DNA of 42,192 bases from Streptomyces sp. TRM68367 (lineage in GTDB: Bacteria; Actinomycetota; Actinomycetes; Streptomycetales; Streptomycetaceae), in the NCBI RefSeq assembly GCF_014495685.1, contig NZ_JACTVI010000074.1, positions 1-42,192 of the forward strand, in the 5' to 3' direction. The notes beneath the pieces were generated by a model, which saw nothing but the letters and a program-made list of their open reading frames with translations, made no database searches and was not told where the DNA came from. Both the position numbers and the translations under genes were made by a program. Positions 1 through 8,600 of this stretch are shown here, piece after piece; position 1 is the first letter of the stretch, and each line of letters opens with the position of its first letter.

Positions 1-97
1 TCAGGTCCGGCCTCCCGCGCGGCAGTCACGCTCCGCAGTCAGCGGCACGGCCAGCGAGGACCCCTCCCCGCCTAAATTCGAAGACCCGAATTACTGC

Positions 98-310
98 TCA
101 AGCGAGTTTGCTCCTGACCATCGCAAGATAGAACGGGAGTTTTTGCACGGCGCTCTTCGGCACCACGTAGACCTCCACGTTGCCGTGCAGGTGGTCGTTG
201 ATGGTGAGCGTGCACTTTCCTTTTTCATGCCGCAATTCAGCGGAGTACAGAATTTTCTCCATCGTGGGTTCACTCGCAGCAGCTGCCTCGCCAGTTGCAG
301 AATTTTCCAT
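98..310 (-). CDS. Small hypothetical protein, 70 aa
   Basis: I do not recognise this protein. The frame stays open upstream to 442, but the start at 310 is best because AGGAG lies 6-8 bases before that ATG. The product has an acidic, alanine-rich N-terminus (MENSATGEAAAASEP), then a segment that looks like alternating beta strands with one cysteine (KGKCTLTINDHLHGNVEVYVV), and ends in a basic KLPFYLAMVRSKLA tail. I see no signal peptide or membrane segment. GC content by eye is near half, well below its neighbours, which suggests acquired DNA. A ribosomal peptide precursor or a small DNA-binding protein cannot be excluded. The gene is likely real; its function is unknown. Confidence 0.5.
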   Translation of the reverse strand: MENSATGEAAAASEPTMEKILYSAELRHEKGKCTLTINDHLHGNVEVYVVPKSAVQKLPFYLAMVRSKLA

Positions 311-471
311 GATGAACTCCTGGCTCAATGCAAACTCGGAGGATGGCGCATATCCTGCCCGAACTGCACAGTAGGTCACGTTGTGGCGGTAAAGATCGAC
401 TGAAGTAAGGGTGTACCCGAAAGAGTGAAAATCATGGATCATCCTGGTGAGGCGACCCTTTTGGGGGCTAA

Positions 472-690
472 GCTTCCGCGCCCCTTATCAAGAAGGTTAT
501 TCGAGGGACTGTCAAGTAGTCCGTAAAGCTGGCGCTGGACGCCAGGCGAGTAGCCCACGAAATCAACGAAGACCTGAGCGGCATTGCCGCCGAGGCAACC
601 GCCGAAGTATTTGCTTCCGACCTCAAGGAAGGCTCCGAGGTGCCGCGCCAGACCGCCAAGAAGGCTCGTACCGGCAACGCGACCCCTTGA
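472..690 (+). pseudogene. Remnant of a small helical protein, interrupted by TAG
   Basis: One frame reads ASAPLIKKVIRGTVK, then TAG at 517-519, then SVKLALDARRVAHEINEDL and on through GIAAEATAEVFASDLKEGS to a TGA at 688-690. The two halves join naturally as one amphipathic helical protein, so the stop codon looks like a mutation. No ATG or GTG with a ribosome site precedes the second half; CTG at 529 is the only weak option. A strong hairpin follows 7 bases after the stop, which supports this being the 3' end of a former gene. I do not recognise the family. Confidence 0.35.
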
Positions 691-697
691 GAAGAGA

Positions 698-724
698 GGG
701 CGGCCGGCGGCACGGCGGCCGCCC
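698..724 (+). terminator. Hairpin terminator after the 472-690 remnant
   Basis: GGGCGGCCG (698-706) and CGGCCGCCC (716-724) form a perfect 9-bp stem with a 9-base loop. There is no T-run, as is common for Streptomyces terminators. Confidence 0.55.
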
Positions 725-738
725 GCGAGCCGTCAACT

Positions 739-840
739 CACCTGTGTAAACAGGTGTTTGCGGTGTTTGCGCGCTGCGAACACAGCGGAACGGCCTGTTC
801 CGCCGGTCCGTACTCATCTGTAGGGTGCATCGAACCCTAC
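739..840 (+). promoter_or_regulatory. Leader with three consecutive inverted repeats
   Basis: Three perfect 7-bp dyads sit in about 100 bases upstream of the amidohydrolase gene. CACCTGT/ACAGGTG is at 739-756 with a 4-base loop. GCGGAAC/GTTCCGC is at 785-803 with a 5-base loop. GTAGGGT/ACCCTAC is at 820-840 with a 7-base loop. The direct repeat GGTGTTTGC-GGTGTTTGC lies between the first and second. The third dyad directly abuts the GGAGAGG ribosome site (841-847), so its folding or occupancy could control translation. They could be operators for dimeric repressors or RNA hairpins; the sequence alone does not decide. Confidence 0.45.
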
Positions 841-856
841 GGAGAGGCGTGGACCA

Positions 857-3800
857 ATGGGGCTGACGCGGCGTGCGCTCATCAAGCGGGGAGCCGGACT
901 CGCCGCGACGGCAGGGGCGTTGGGCGGTCAGGGGAGCCCGGCGTGGGCATCCTTGGCCGGGGACGGTGAGACGGGCGCGCAGACGGTCGGCGTGACCGTC
1001 ACGGAGGCGACCAACGCGTCCGTTGCAGTTGCCCGGGACGGGCAGCGCGTCGTCCTGGACCTGCTGAACATCGTGTGGGCGCTGCCCGCCGACGGCGGCG
1101 AGGCCGTACCGCTGACCAGCGTGGAGGAGGAAGCGAGCGAGCCGGACTTTTCGCCGGACGGCGAGCGGATCGTGTACACGGCGTACACCGGCGGCACCTT
1201 CCAGCTCTGGCTGATGAACGCCGACGGCAGCGGACGCCGGCAGCTCACCTCCGGCTTCGCCGACCACCGTGAGCCGCGCTTCTCGCCGGGCGGCGACCGG
1301 CTCGCCTGCGCGGCCGAGACCGGCGGCCGGTACGCGATCCACGTCATCGACATCGAGGCCGGCGTGACCACGGTGTGGACCACCGGTACCGCGCAGGAGG
1401 GCCAGCCGTGCTGGACGCCCGACGGCACGGCGATCGCCTTCACCACCGGGACCGATGACGCGCCGCAGGCCATCGACCAGGTCAGCGCCGACGGCAGTCG
1501 CCGCACTCTCGCCACCGTCACCGAGGGCCGCCTCGCGGGGCCCTCGCTCTCGCCCGACGGCAGCCGCCTCGCCTACGTTCACCTCACCACTACCGGCACG
1601 GCCTTGGTCGTCGACGGCGAGCGGCTGACCGACGACGGCGAGGACGTGTTCCCGTTCGCCGCCCGCTGGGCCGGGCCGGAGGAACTCCTCTACACCGCCG
1701 ACGGCAAGCTCCGCCGCCGTACGCTCCAAGGCGCCGTCAAAGACGTGCCGTTCAGCGCCCGCGTCACCGTGCCGAAGGTCGCCGAACGGCCCGCCGCGCG
1801 CGACTTCGACGGCACCCGCAGCCGCCAGGTCAAGGGCATCGTCGGCCCCGCGCTCTCCCCGGACGGCACTGCCGTCGCCTTCGGCGCCCTCGGCGACCTG
1901 TGGCTCATGCGCCGCGGCAGGGCCCCCGAGGCCGTCGTCGCCGACGGCCACCGCAACACGGATCCGGCGTGGTCCCCGGACGGCCGCACCCTCATCCATG
2001 TCAGCGACCGCGACGGCGGCATCGCCCTGTGGAGCCACGATCTCGCCACCGGAGCCCGGCGCCGCCTCACCGACACCGGGCTGGCCGCCGCCGCACCCAC
2101 CGTCAGCCCGGACGGCACTGCCGTCGCCTTCATCTCCGACGGCACCACCCTCTCCACCCTGGACCTGACCAGCGGCGCCGTCCGCAAGGTGGCCGGCCCA
2201 TTGAAGGCCCCAGGCCGGCCCACCTTCACCGCCGACGGCAAACGGCTGTCCGCCGCCGTCCTCGTCCCTGCCACTCCGCGCTTCCGGGAGGGCCGCAACC
2301 AGATCCTCACCGTCGACCTCACCACCGGCGAGGCCCACTACAGCGAGCCCCTCCCCGGCGGCTCCCTCACCAACCGCATCGACGCGGGCCCCGTGCACGC
2401 ACCCGACGGCACCAGGACGGCGTACATAGCCAACGGCACCCTGCACATCAGCGATCTCGACGCCACCGGCCGGACCATCGGCACCGCCCGCCAGGTGAGC
2501 GCCGAGACCGCCGACGCTCCCAGCTGGAGCGGCGACTCCGGCTCCCTGCTCTACCTCTGCGACGGCCACCTCCGGCTGGTGGCCGCCGAGCCCGGGGCCC
2601 GGCCCGCCGCGGTCCCGCTCCGGCTCACCTGGCGCCCGGCCCTGCCCACCGGCCGTACGGTCATCCAGGCCGGCGCCCTCTGGGACGGCACCGGCCCCGT
2701 CCTGCGGCACGAAGTCGACATCGTCCTCGACGGCCACCGCATCGCCGCCGTCACCACGTGCGGGGCCCACCGCACGCGCCCCGGCGACAAGGTGGTCGAC
2801 GCCCGCGGGCTCACCGTGCTGCCCGGCCTCGTCGCCGTGCACGAGCACGGCCCCTGGGAGCGGAACGAACTCATGCGCCTGTGGCTGTCCTTCGGCATCA
2901 CCGCGCTGCGCTCGCCCGGCACCGCCCACTACGCCGCCGTCGAGGCCAAGGAGACCCTCGCCGCTGGCCGCCGCACCGGGCCCCGCGTCTTCACCGCCGG
3001 CGAGATGGTCGACGGATCCCGCATCTACTACTCCTCCGCCCGCCCGATCACCGACGACGACCAACTGCGCCGCGAGATCCGCAAGGCCCTCGCTCTCGGC
3101 CACGACATGGTCAAGACGTACGTCCGGCTGCCGTACTCCCGGCAGCGCAGGGCGATCCAGGCCGCCCACCGCGTCGGCCTGCGCACCACGTCCCACTACC
3201 TGTTCGGCCCGCTCGGCATGGGCGCCGACGGCGTCGAGCACATCGGAGGCACCAGCCGCTACGGCCGCCGGCAGAAGGAGACCCATCTCGGCCACAGCTA
3301 CCAGGACGTCACCGTCCCGCTCGCCGCGTCCGGCATGGCGTTCACGCCCACCTTCGGCCTGTCCGGCCTCGGCCTGCCCGCAGTCCGTGCCGCCCTGTAC
3401 CGCCACGCCGAGTGGGCCCTGGACGACCCGCGGCTCACCTCACTGCTGACCGCCGCCGAGTACACGGAGCTCCGCGACGGCGTCGAGGCGGCGCGGGCCG
3501 ACGAACCGACCGCCGAACTCGCCTTCGTCGCCCGGCACGGCGAGACCGTGTGTCGCCTGATCGACCAGGGCGCCCACATCGCCGTCGGCACCGACAGCCC
3601 GCTCGTCCCGCCCGGCGTCTACTACCACCTCAACCTGCAGACCATGATCCGCCACGGCGTCAGCCCGTACGAGGCACTGCGCTCCGCCACCGTCCAGGGC
3701 GCCCGCGCCCTGGGCCTGTCCGACCACCTGGGCACCGTCGAGCCGGGCAAACTCGCCGACCTCGTCCTGGTGGAGGGCGACCCGACGAAGGACATCGCGG

Positions 3801-3988
3801 CCGCGGCCGCCGTACGCCAGGTCGTCGTCGGCGGCACCCCGCATACCGTCGCGGACCTGCTGGAGACAGCGGTGAAGCGGAGCGGGCCGACCGTCCGCAA
3901 CGCCGCCCTGCCCGACGTACCCCGACAACCGGCCCACGACCGCTTCTGGTGGCACCGGCAGGAGCACATCCCGCACTCCTGCTGCTGA
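857..3988 (+). CDS. Tat-exported amidohydrolase with N-terminal TolB-like beta-propeller
   Basis: The 1043-residue product starts with a twin-arginine signal (LTRRALIKRG, then a hydrophobic stretch ending near AWA), so it is predicted to be exported folded. Residues of about 45-600 contain repeated PD40/WD40-like blades (SPDG and WSPDG motifs such as 'ARFSPGGDRL' and 'PAWSPDGRTL'). Residues of about 610-1010 form an amidohydrolase domain. A full dinuclear metal set is visible: His662-x-His664 in VHEHG, Lys753 in MVKTY, His780 in TSHY, His795 in VEHIGG and Asp913 in GTDSP. Such fusions usually resemble imidazolonepropionase or prolidase-like enzymes; the substrate is unknown, with small peptides or N-acyl amides possible. 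The start has GGAGAGG 9 bases upstream. It appears to be a single-gene unit. Confidence 0.9.
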   Translation: MGLTRRALIKRGAGLAATAGALGGQGSPAWASLAGDGETGAQTVGVTVTEATNASVAVARDGQRVVLDLLNIVWALPADGGEAVPLTSVEEEASEPDFSPDGERIVYTAYTGGTFQLWLMNADGSGRRQLTSGFADHREPRFSPGGDRLACAAETGGRYAIHVIDIEAGVTTVWTTGTAQEGQPCWTPDGTAIAFTTGTDDAPQAIDQVSADGSRRTLATVTEGRLAGPSLSPDGSRLAYVHLTTTGTALVVDGERLTDDGEDVFPFAARWAGPEELLYTADGKLRRRTLQGAVKDVPFSARVTVPKVAERPAARDFDGTRSRQVKGIVGPALSPDGTAVAFGALGDLWLMRRGRAPEAVVADGHRNTDPAWSPDGRTLIHVSDRDGGIALWSHDLATGARRRLTDTGLAAAAPTVSPDGTAVAFISDGTTLSTLDLTSGAVRKVAGPLKAPGRPTFTADGKRLSAAVLVPATPRFREGRNQILTVDLTTGEAHYSEPLPGGSLTNRIDAGPVHAPDGTRTAYIANGTLHISDLDATGRTIGTARQVSAETADAPSWSGDSGSLLYLCDGHLRLVAAEPGARPAAVPLRLTWRPALPTGRTVIQAGALWDGTGPVLRHEVDIVLDGHRIAAVTTCGAHRTRPGDKVVDARGLTVLPGLVAVHEHGPWERNELMRLWLSFGITALRSPGTAHYAAVEAKETLAAGRRTGPRVFTAGEMVDGSRIYYSSARPITDDDQLRREIRKALALGHDMVKTYVRLPYSRQRRAIQAAHRVGLRTTSHYLFGPLGMGADGVEHIGGTSRYGRRQKETHLGHSYQDVTVPLAASGMAFTPTFGLSGLGLPAVRAALYRHAEWALDDPRLTSLLTAAEYTELRDGVEAARADEPTAELAFVARHGETVCRLIDQGAHIAVGTDSPLVPPGVYYHLNLQTMIRHGVSPYEALRSATVQGARALGLSDHLGTVEPGKLADLVLVEGDPTKDIAAAAAVRQVVVGGTPHTVADLLETAVKRSGPTVRNAALPDVPRQPAHDRFWWHRQEHIPHSCC

Positions 3989-4039
3989 AGACGGTCGGCT
4001 TCCGTTCGGGCCGACACCTGTGGTTCGGGCGGCCAGGCG

Positions 4040-4063
4040 TGCGCCCAGCGCACTGGGGGCGCA
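4040..4063 (+). terminator. Possible terminator after the amidohydrolase
   Basis: TGCGCCC (4040-4046) can pair with GGGCGCA (4057-4063), 50 bases after the stop codon at 3988. The 7-bp stem has a 10-base loop and no T-run, so this is a modest call. Confidence 0.35.
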
Positions 4064-4127
4064 CTCTGCACTCTCTGGGGTGTGCATGCGATCGTCAGTG
4101 AGGATGGGATCGGGGTGGTGAAGAGCT

Positions 4128-4592
4128 GTGACCGAGGATGCGGCCGAGCGTGCTCTGTGGGTGGCCGTGGAGCTGGCCGAGTGGGCGTCCGAGACGATCC
4201 GCGGCGCGAGCGGCACGGGCGTGGGCCCGGTGGGTGCGGTCCGGGAGAAGGCGAGTCCCGCGGACATCGTCACGGACACCGACGAGGAGGTCGAGGCGCG
4301 CGTACGGGCGGTGTTGCGGCGGGAGTTCCCGGGCTGGGGGATCGACGGCGAGGAGTACGGCGTGGAGGAGGGGACGTCGGATGCGCCGCGCTGGCTGATC
4401 GATCCCGTGGACGGAACGACCAACTACGCGCACGGAATCGGCTGGTGTTCCTTCTCGCTGGGGCTGGCGGAGCCCGACGGGAAGCCGCTGGTGGGTGTGG
4501 TGGCGGACCCGTGGCGGGGCGAGGTTTTCACGGCGGTCCGGGGCAGGGGAGCGCACCTGAAACGGATTCGGTTCGCTCGCTGTGTGCGGTGA
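4128..4592 (+). pseudogene. Truncated inositol monophosphatase family gene
   Basis: The N-terminal half is a clear IMPase/FIG-superfamily protein that hydrolyses phosphate monoesters with Mg2+. It has GEEYG (the metal-ligand Glu motif) and WLIDPVDGTTNYAHG (the WxDPxDGTxN motif), followed by the expected FSLGLAEPDGKPLVGVVADPWRGEVFTAVRGRGAHL. It then stops after a meaningless KRIRFARCVR tail. The family is usually about 260-270 residues, and here only 154 remain, so the C-terminal metal site (the D-x-x-x-G-W region) is missing and it should be inactive. Translation begins at GTG 4128. The break near 4560 coincides with the 3' end of the opposite-strand methyltransferase, so the two genes were joined tail to tail by a deletion or rearrangement. 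Confidence 0.8.
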
Positions 4593-5343
4593 GGACGGGC
4601 TGGTGGAACCCGGTGGAGTCCGGGCTGTGCCAGGTGATGTCGGTGAAGCCGGCGTCAGCCGCGAACTGGGTCACCTCTGCGCGGGTCAGTGCCCAGTAGG
4701 TGGTCCGGCGGTGCCGGACCGTCCAGGTGCCAGCCTCGGGGACGAGCTGGAAGTGCTCCAGGTCGTAGTGTTCGCCGTCCTCGTGCCAGTGCCACAGCTG
4801 AAAGCTGATCACCTTGCCGTCGGGAGTCTCCGTGACCTGTGGAGGTGTCGCTGTGGGTCTGGTCGTGCGGGCTTCGTCGTAAGCGCGCACAGTGATCATC
4901 AGCAGTCCGTCGTCGCGGAGTACCCGTCGCATGCCGAGAAGGGCCGCCTCGACGTCCTGCGCGGTCAGCAGATGCAGGAGCGAGTTGTCGGCGCAGACGA
5001 CGATGTCGAAGGCGGATGACGCAAAGGGCAGCCGACGCATGTCTGCGGCAGCCGCCGGGAGATGGGCGCCCCGGGCGGCCGCCTCGGCCGCGGCGCGTGC
5101 GGCGGCGAGCGGGCTCAGGTCGCTGCCGACGACCTCGTGCCCGCGCAGGGCAAGCCCGATCGCCTGAGTGCCGATCCCGCACGAGCAGTCCAGGACCGTA
5201 TGAGGTCCGGTTCCCAGACGCTGGCGCACCACCTCGTTCAGGACTGTCGCCTGGTGCGCCATGCTCGTGTCCCAGTCCCGGAAGATCAGGTGGTAGTCGG
5301 GGGCCAGGCCGTCGTAGAAGTCCCGCACCGAGAAAGCGCACAT
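4528..5343 (-). CDS. Class I SAM-dependent methyltransferase
   Basis: The 271-residue product has the Rossmann SAM-binding motif I at residues 50-58 (VLDCSCGIG), an acidic residue ending strand 2 (EVVGSDLSP), motif II-like DIVVCADNSLLHLL and motif III-like LLMITVRAYDE. The N-terminus (FYDGLAPDYHLIFRDWD) resembles glycine/sarcosine-type and other small-molecule methyltransferases. The acceptor is unknown. About ten C-terminal residues (SGALPCPGPP) are encoded antisense to the truncated phosphatase gene, so the natural tail was replaced, but the catalytic fold appears complete. An alternative start is GTG at codon 6. It has no obvious operon partner. Confidence 0.85.
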   Translation of the reverse strand: MCAFSVRDFYDGLAPDYHLIFRDWDTSMAHQATVLNEVVRQRLGTGPHTVLDCSCGIGTQAIGLALRGHEVVGSDLSPLAAARAAAEAAARGAHLPAAAADMRRLPFASSAFDIVVCADNSLLHLLTAQDVEAALLGMRRVLRDDGLLMITVRAYDEARTTRPTATPPQVTETPDGKVISFQLWHWHEDGEHYDLEHFQLVPEAGTWTVRHRRTTYWALTRAEVTQFAADAGFTDITWHSPDSTGFHQPVLTAHSERTESVSGALPCPGPP

Positions 5344-5347
5344 GGGC

Positions 5348-5628
5348 TCACGGTACTGCGCGCGCGGCAGGTTCAGACGTTCGTCTCACCCGGAGCCGTT
5401 CGGGGAAGGTGACGCCGGTCAGCTCCTCGGCGGCATACAGCGTCGGCAGGGCGCCGCGCTGGCTGTCCTGCGCGTGGCAGCGCTGGTTCACGTCCAGGGC
5501 GAGGCCGACGGGGAGGGCGGTGTTGTGGTTGGCCAGGTTGGTGGCGGCCCAGCAGGTCGCCCGCGTCCGGCGCCGATCGCGCGCCCCTGGTGCTGCTGGA
5601 CCACGGTGCGCACAAGAAGTGGCGGGCA
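5348..5628 (-). pseudogene. Possible coding remnant between methyltransferase and pyc
   Basis: The minus strand reads TNLANHNTALPVGLALD followed by VNQRCHAQDSQRGALPTLYA and AEELTGVTFPERL before a stop at 5348. The amino-acid mix looks like protein, unlike other frames here, but there is no convincing start or ribosome site and I do not recognise a family. It may be the 3' fragment of a lost gene. Apart from this the 285 bases hold nothing I can name. Confidence 0.25.
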
Positions 5629-8600
5629 CTAGGTGAGCTGGAGGAGCAGGTCACCGCCCTCCACCTGCTGGATGGGGTTGATGGCCAGCCTCGACACCGT
5701 CCCGGCCCTCGGGGCGGTGATCGCGGCCTCCATCTTCATCGCCTCGATGGTGGCCACCGTGGCGCCGGCCGCCACCTCGTCGCCCTCCACGACCGCGAGG
5801 GTCACCACTCCGGCGAACGGCGCGGCGACATGGCCGGGATCGGTCCGGTCGGCCTTCTCCGTCGCGGGGATGTCGGAGGCCACGGCGTTGTCTCGGACCT
5901 GGATGGGCCGCAGCTGGCCGTTCAGGGTGGACATCACGGTGCGCATCCCGCGCTCGTCAGCCTCAGCGACGGCCTCCAGCTCGATGAGCAGCCGCACGCC
6001 CGGTTCGAGGTCGACGGCGTACTCCTTGCCGGGGCGCAGGCCGTAGAAGAAGTCCTTGCTGTCCAGCACGCTGGTGTCGCCGTAGGCCTGCCGGTGCTTG
6101 TCGTACTCGCGCGTCGGCCCGGGGAAGAGCAGCCGGTTGAGCGTCGCCCGCCGGTCCTTCACCAGGCCCGTGCGGTCGTCCGCGGTCAGTTCCTGCACGG
6201 GCCTGGGCTCGGCCCGGCCCTGAAGTGCCTTGCTGCGGAACGGCTCCGGCCAGCCGCCGGGCGGGGTGCCCAGCTCGCCGCGCAGGAAGCCGACGACGGA
6301 GTCGGGGATGTCGTAGCGGTCCGGGTCCGCCTCGAAGTCCTCGGGGGAGACGCCGGCGCCGACCAGGTGCAGGGCGAGGTCGCCGACCACCTTGGAGGAG
6401 GGGGTGACCTTCACCAGACGGCCGAGGATGCGGTCGGCGGCGGCGTACATCGCCTCGATCTCCTCGAAGCGGTCACCGAGGCCCAGCGCGACGGCCTGGG
6501 TGCGCAGGTTGGAGAGCTGCCCGCCGGGGATCTCGTGGTGGTAGACGCGTCCAGTCGGCGAGGCCAGGCCTGCCTCGAACGGAGCGTAGACGCGGCGCAC
6601 GCTCTCCCAGTACGGCTCCAGGTCGCCGACCGCTTGGAGGTCGAGGCCGGTCGGCCGCGCGGAGTGATCGGTCGCGGCCACGATCGCCGACAGCGACGGC
6701 TGCGAGGTGGTGCCCGCCATGGAGGCCACCGCTCCGTCCACCGCGTCCGCGCCCGCCTGGATCGCGGCGAGGTAGGTGGCGAGCTGGCCGCCCGCGGTGT
6801 CGTGGGTGTGGATGTGCACCGGCAGGTCGAACTCGCTGCGCAGCGCCGCTACCAGCGTCGCGGCGGCCGGGGCGCGCAGCAGGCCGGCCATGTCCTTGAC
6901 GGCGAGCACATGGGCGCCCGCGTTCACGATCTGCTCGGCCAGGCGCAGGTAGTAGTCGAGCGTGTAGAGGCGTTCGGACGGGTCGGACAGGTCGGAGGTG
7001 TAGCAGAGAGCGACCTCGGCGACGGCCGTGCCCGTCTCCCGTACGGCGTCGATGGCGGGGCGCATCTGGCCGACGTCGTTGAGGGCGTCGAAGATGCGGA
7101 AGACGTCGATGCCGGTGGTTGCGGCCTCCTGGACGAAGGCGTCGGTGACCTCGGTCGGGTACGGCGTGTAGCCCACGGTGTTGCGGCCGCGCAGCAGCAT
7201 CTGGAGGCAGACGTTGGGCACGGCCTCGCGCAGGGCGGCCAGGCGTTCCCAGGGGTCCTCGGCGAGGAAGCGCAGCGCGACGTCGTAGGTGGCGCCGCCC
7301 CAGCATTCCAGGGAGAGGAGTTCGGGCAGGGTCCGTGCCACGACCGGGGCGACGGCGAGGAGGTCCTTGGTGCGGACCCGGGTGGCGAGCAGTGACTGGT
7401 GGGCGTCGCGGAAGGTGGTGTCGGTGATGCCGATGGTCGGCGACTCGCGCAGCCACCGGGCGAAGCCCTCCGGGCCGAGCGCGACGAGCCGCTGCCGGGA
7501 GCCGGCGGGCGGCTCACCGGCGGGCAGCGGCGGCAGTTTGGTGACCGGTTCGATGAGGTCGGGGCGCTCGCCGTGCGGCTTGTTCACCGTCACATCGGCG
7601 AGGTAGGTGAGCAGCTTGGTGCCACGGTCGGCGGAACTCCGCGCCGTCAGCAGATGCGGACGCTGCTCGATGAACGACGTCGTCACCCGCCCTGCCCGGA
7701 AGTCCGCATCGTCCAGGACGGCCTGCAGAAACGGGATGTTCGTGGCGACACCGCGGATACGGAACTCGGCGACGGCACGCCGGGCCCGGCCGATCGCGGC
7801 CTGGAAATCCCGGCCCCGGCACGTGAGTTTCACCAGCATCGAGTCGAAGTGCGCGCTGATCTCCGTACCCGCGTGCGTGGTACCGCCGTCCAGGCGGATG
7901 CCCGAACCGCCCGGCGAGCGGTAGGCACTGATCCGGCCCGTGTCCGGGCGGAAGCCGTTGGCCGGGTCCTCGGTGGTGATACGGCACTGCAGGGCAGCGC
8001 CGCGCAGGGTGACCGTCTCCTGCGACAGCCCGAGGTCGGCCAGCCTCTCATCGGCCGCGATGCGCAGCTGCGCCTGCACCAGGTCCACGTCGGTGACCTC
8101 CTCGGTCACCGTGTGCTCGACCTGGATGCGTGGGTTCATCTCGATGAAGACGTGGTTGCCGTCGCGGTCGAGCAGGAACTCCACGGTGCCGGCGTTGCGG
8201 TAGCCGATCTCCCGGGCGAACCGCACGGCATCCGAGCAGATCCGCTCGCGCAGCGCCGGGTCGAGGTTCGGCGCGGGCGCCAGCTCGATGACCTTCTGGT
8301 GGCGGCGCTGGACCGAGCAGTCGCGCTCGAAGAGATGAATGACGTCGCCGTGGCCGTCGGCGAGGATCTGCACCTCGATGTGACGGGGGTCGACAACAGC
8401 CTTCTCCAGGAAGACCGTCGGGTCGCCGAACGCGGAGGCCGCCTCGCGGGACGCAGCCTCGATCGACTCACGCAGCTGTCCCGGGTCCTCGACCCGTCGC
8501 ATACCACGCCCGCCGCCACCGGCGACCGCCTTGACGAACACGGGGAAGCCGATGCCCTCGGCGGCACGGATCAACTCGTCCACGTCGGTGGACGGCGCCG

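Noticed and set aside
623..3406. A 927-residue open frame on the minus strand
   Set aside because: It is antisense to the amidohydrolase gene and has repetitive Gly/Ala/Val/Asp composition, a GC-rich shadow effect. No family motifs are visible.
1900..4101. A 733-residue open frame on the plus strand
   Set aside because: It is an out-of-frame reading of the same gene, rich in Arg, Pro and His, without motifs or a ribosome site.
5590..7395. A 601-residue open frame opposite pyc
   Set aside because: It is a shadow of pyruvate carboxylase with typical Val/Gly/His/Arg-rich antisense composition.
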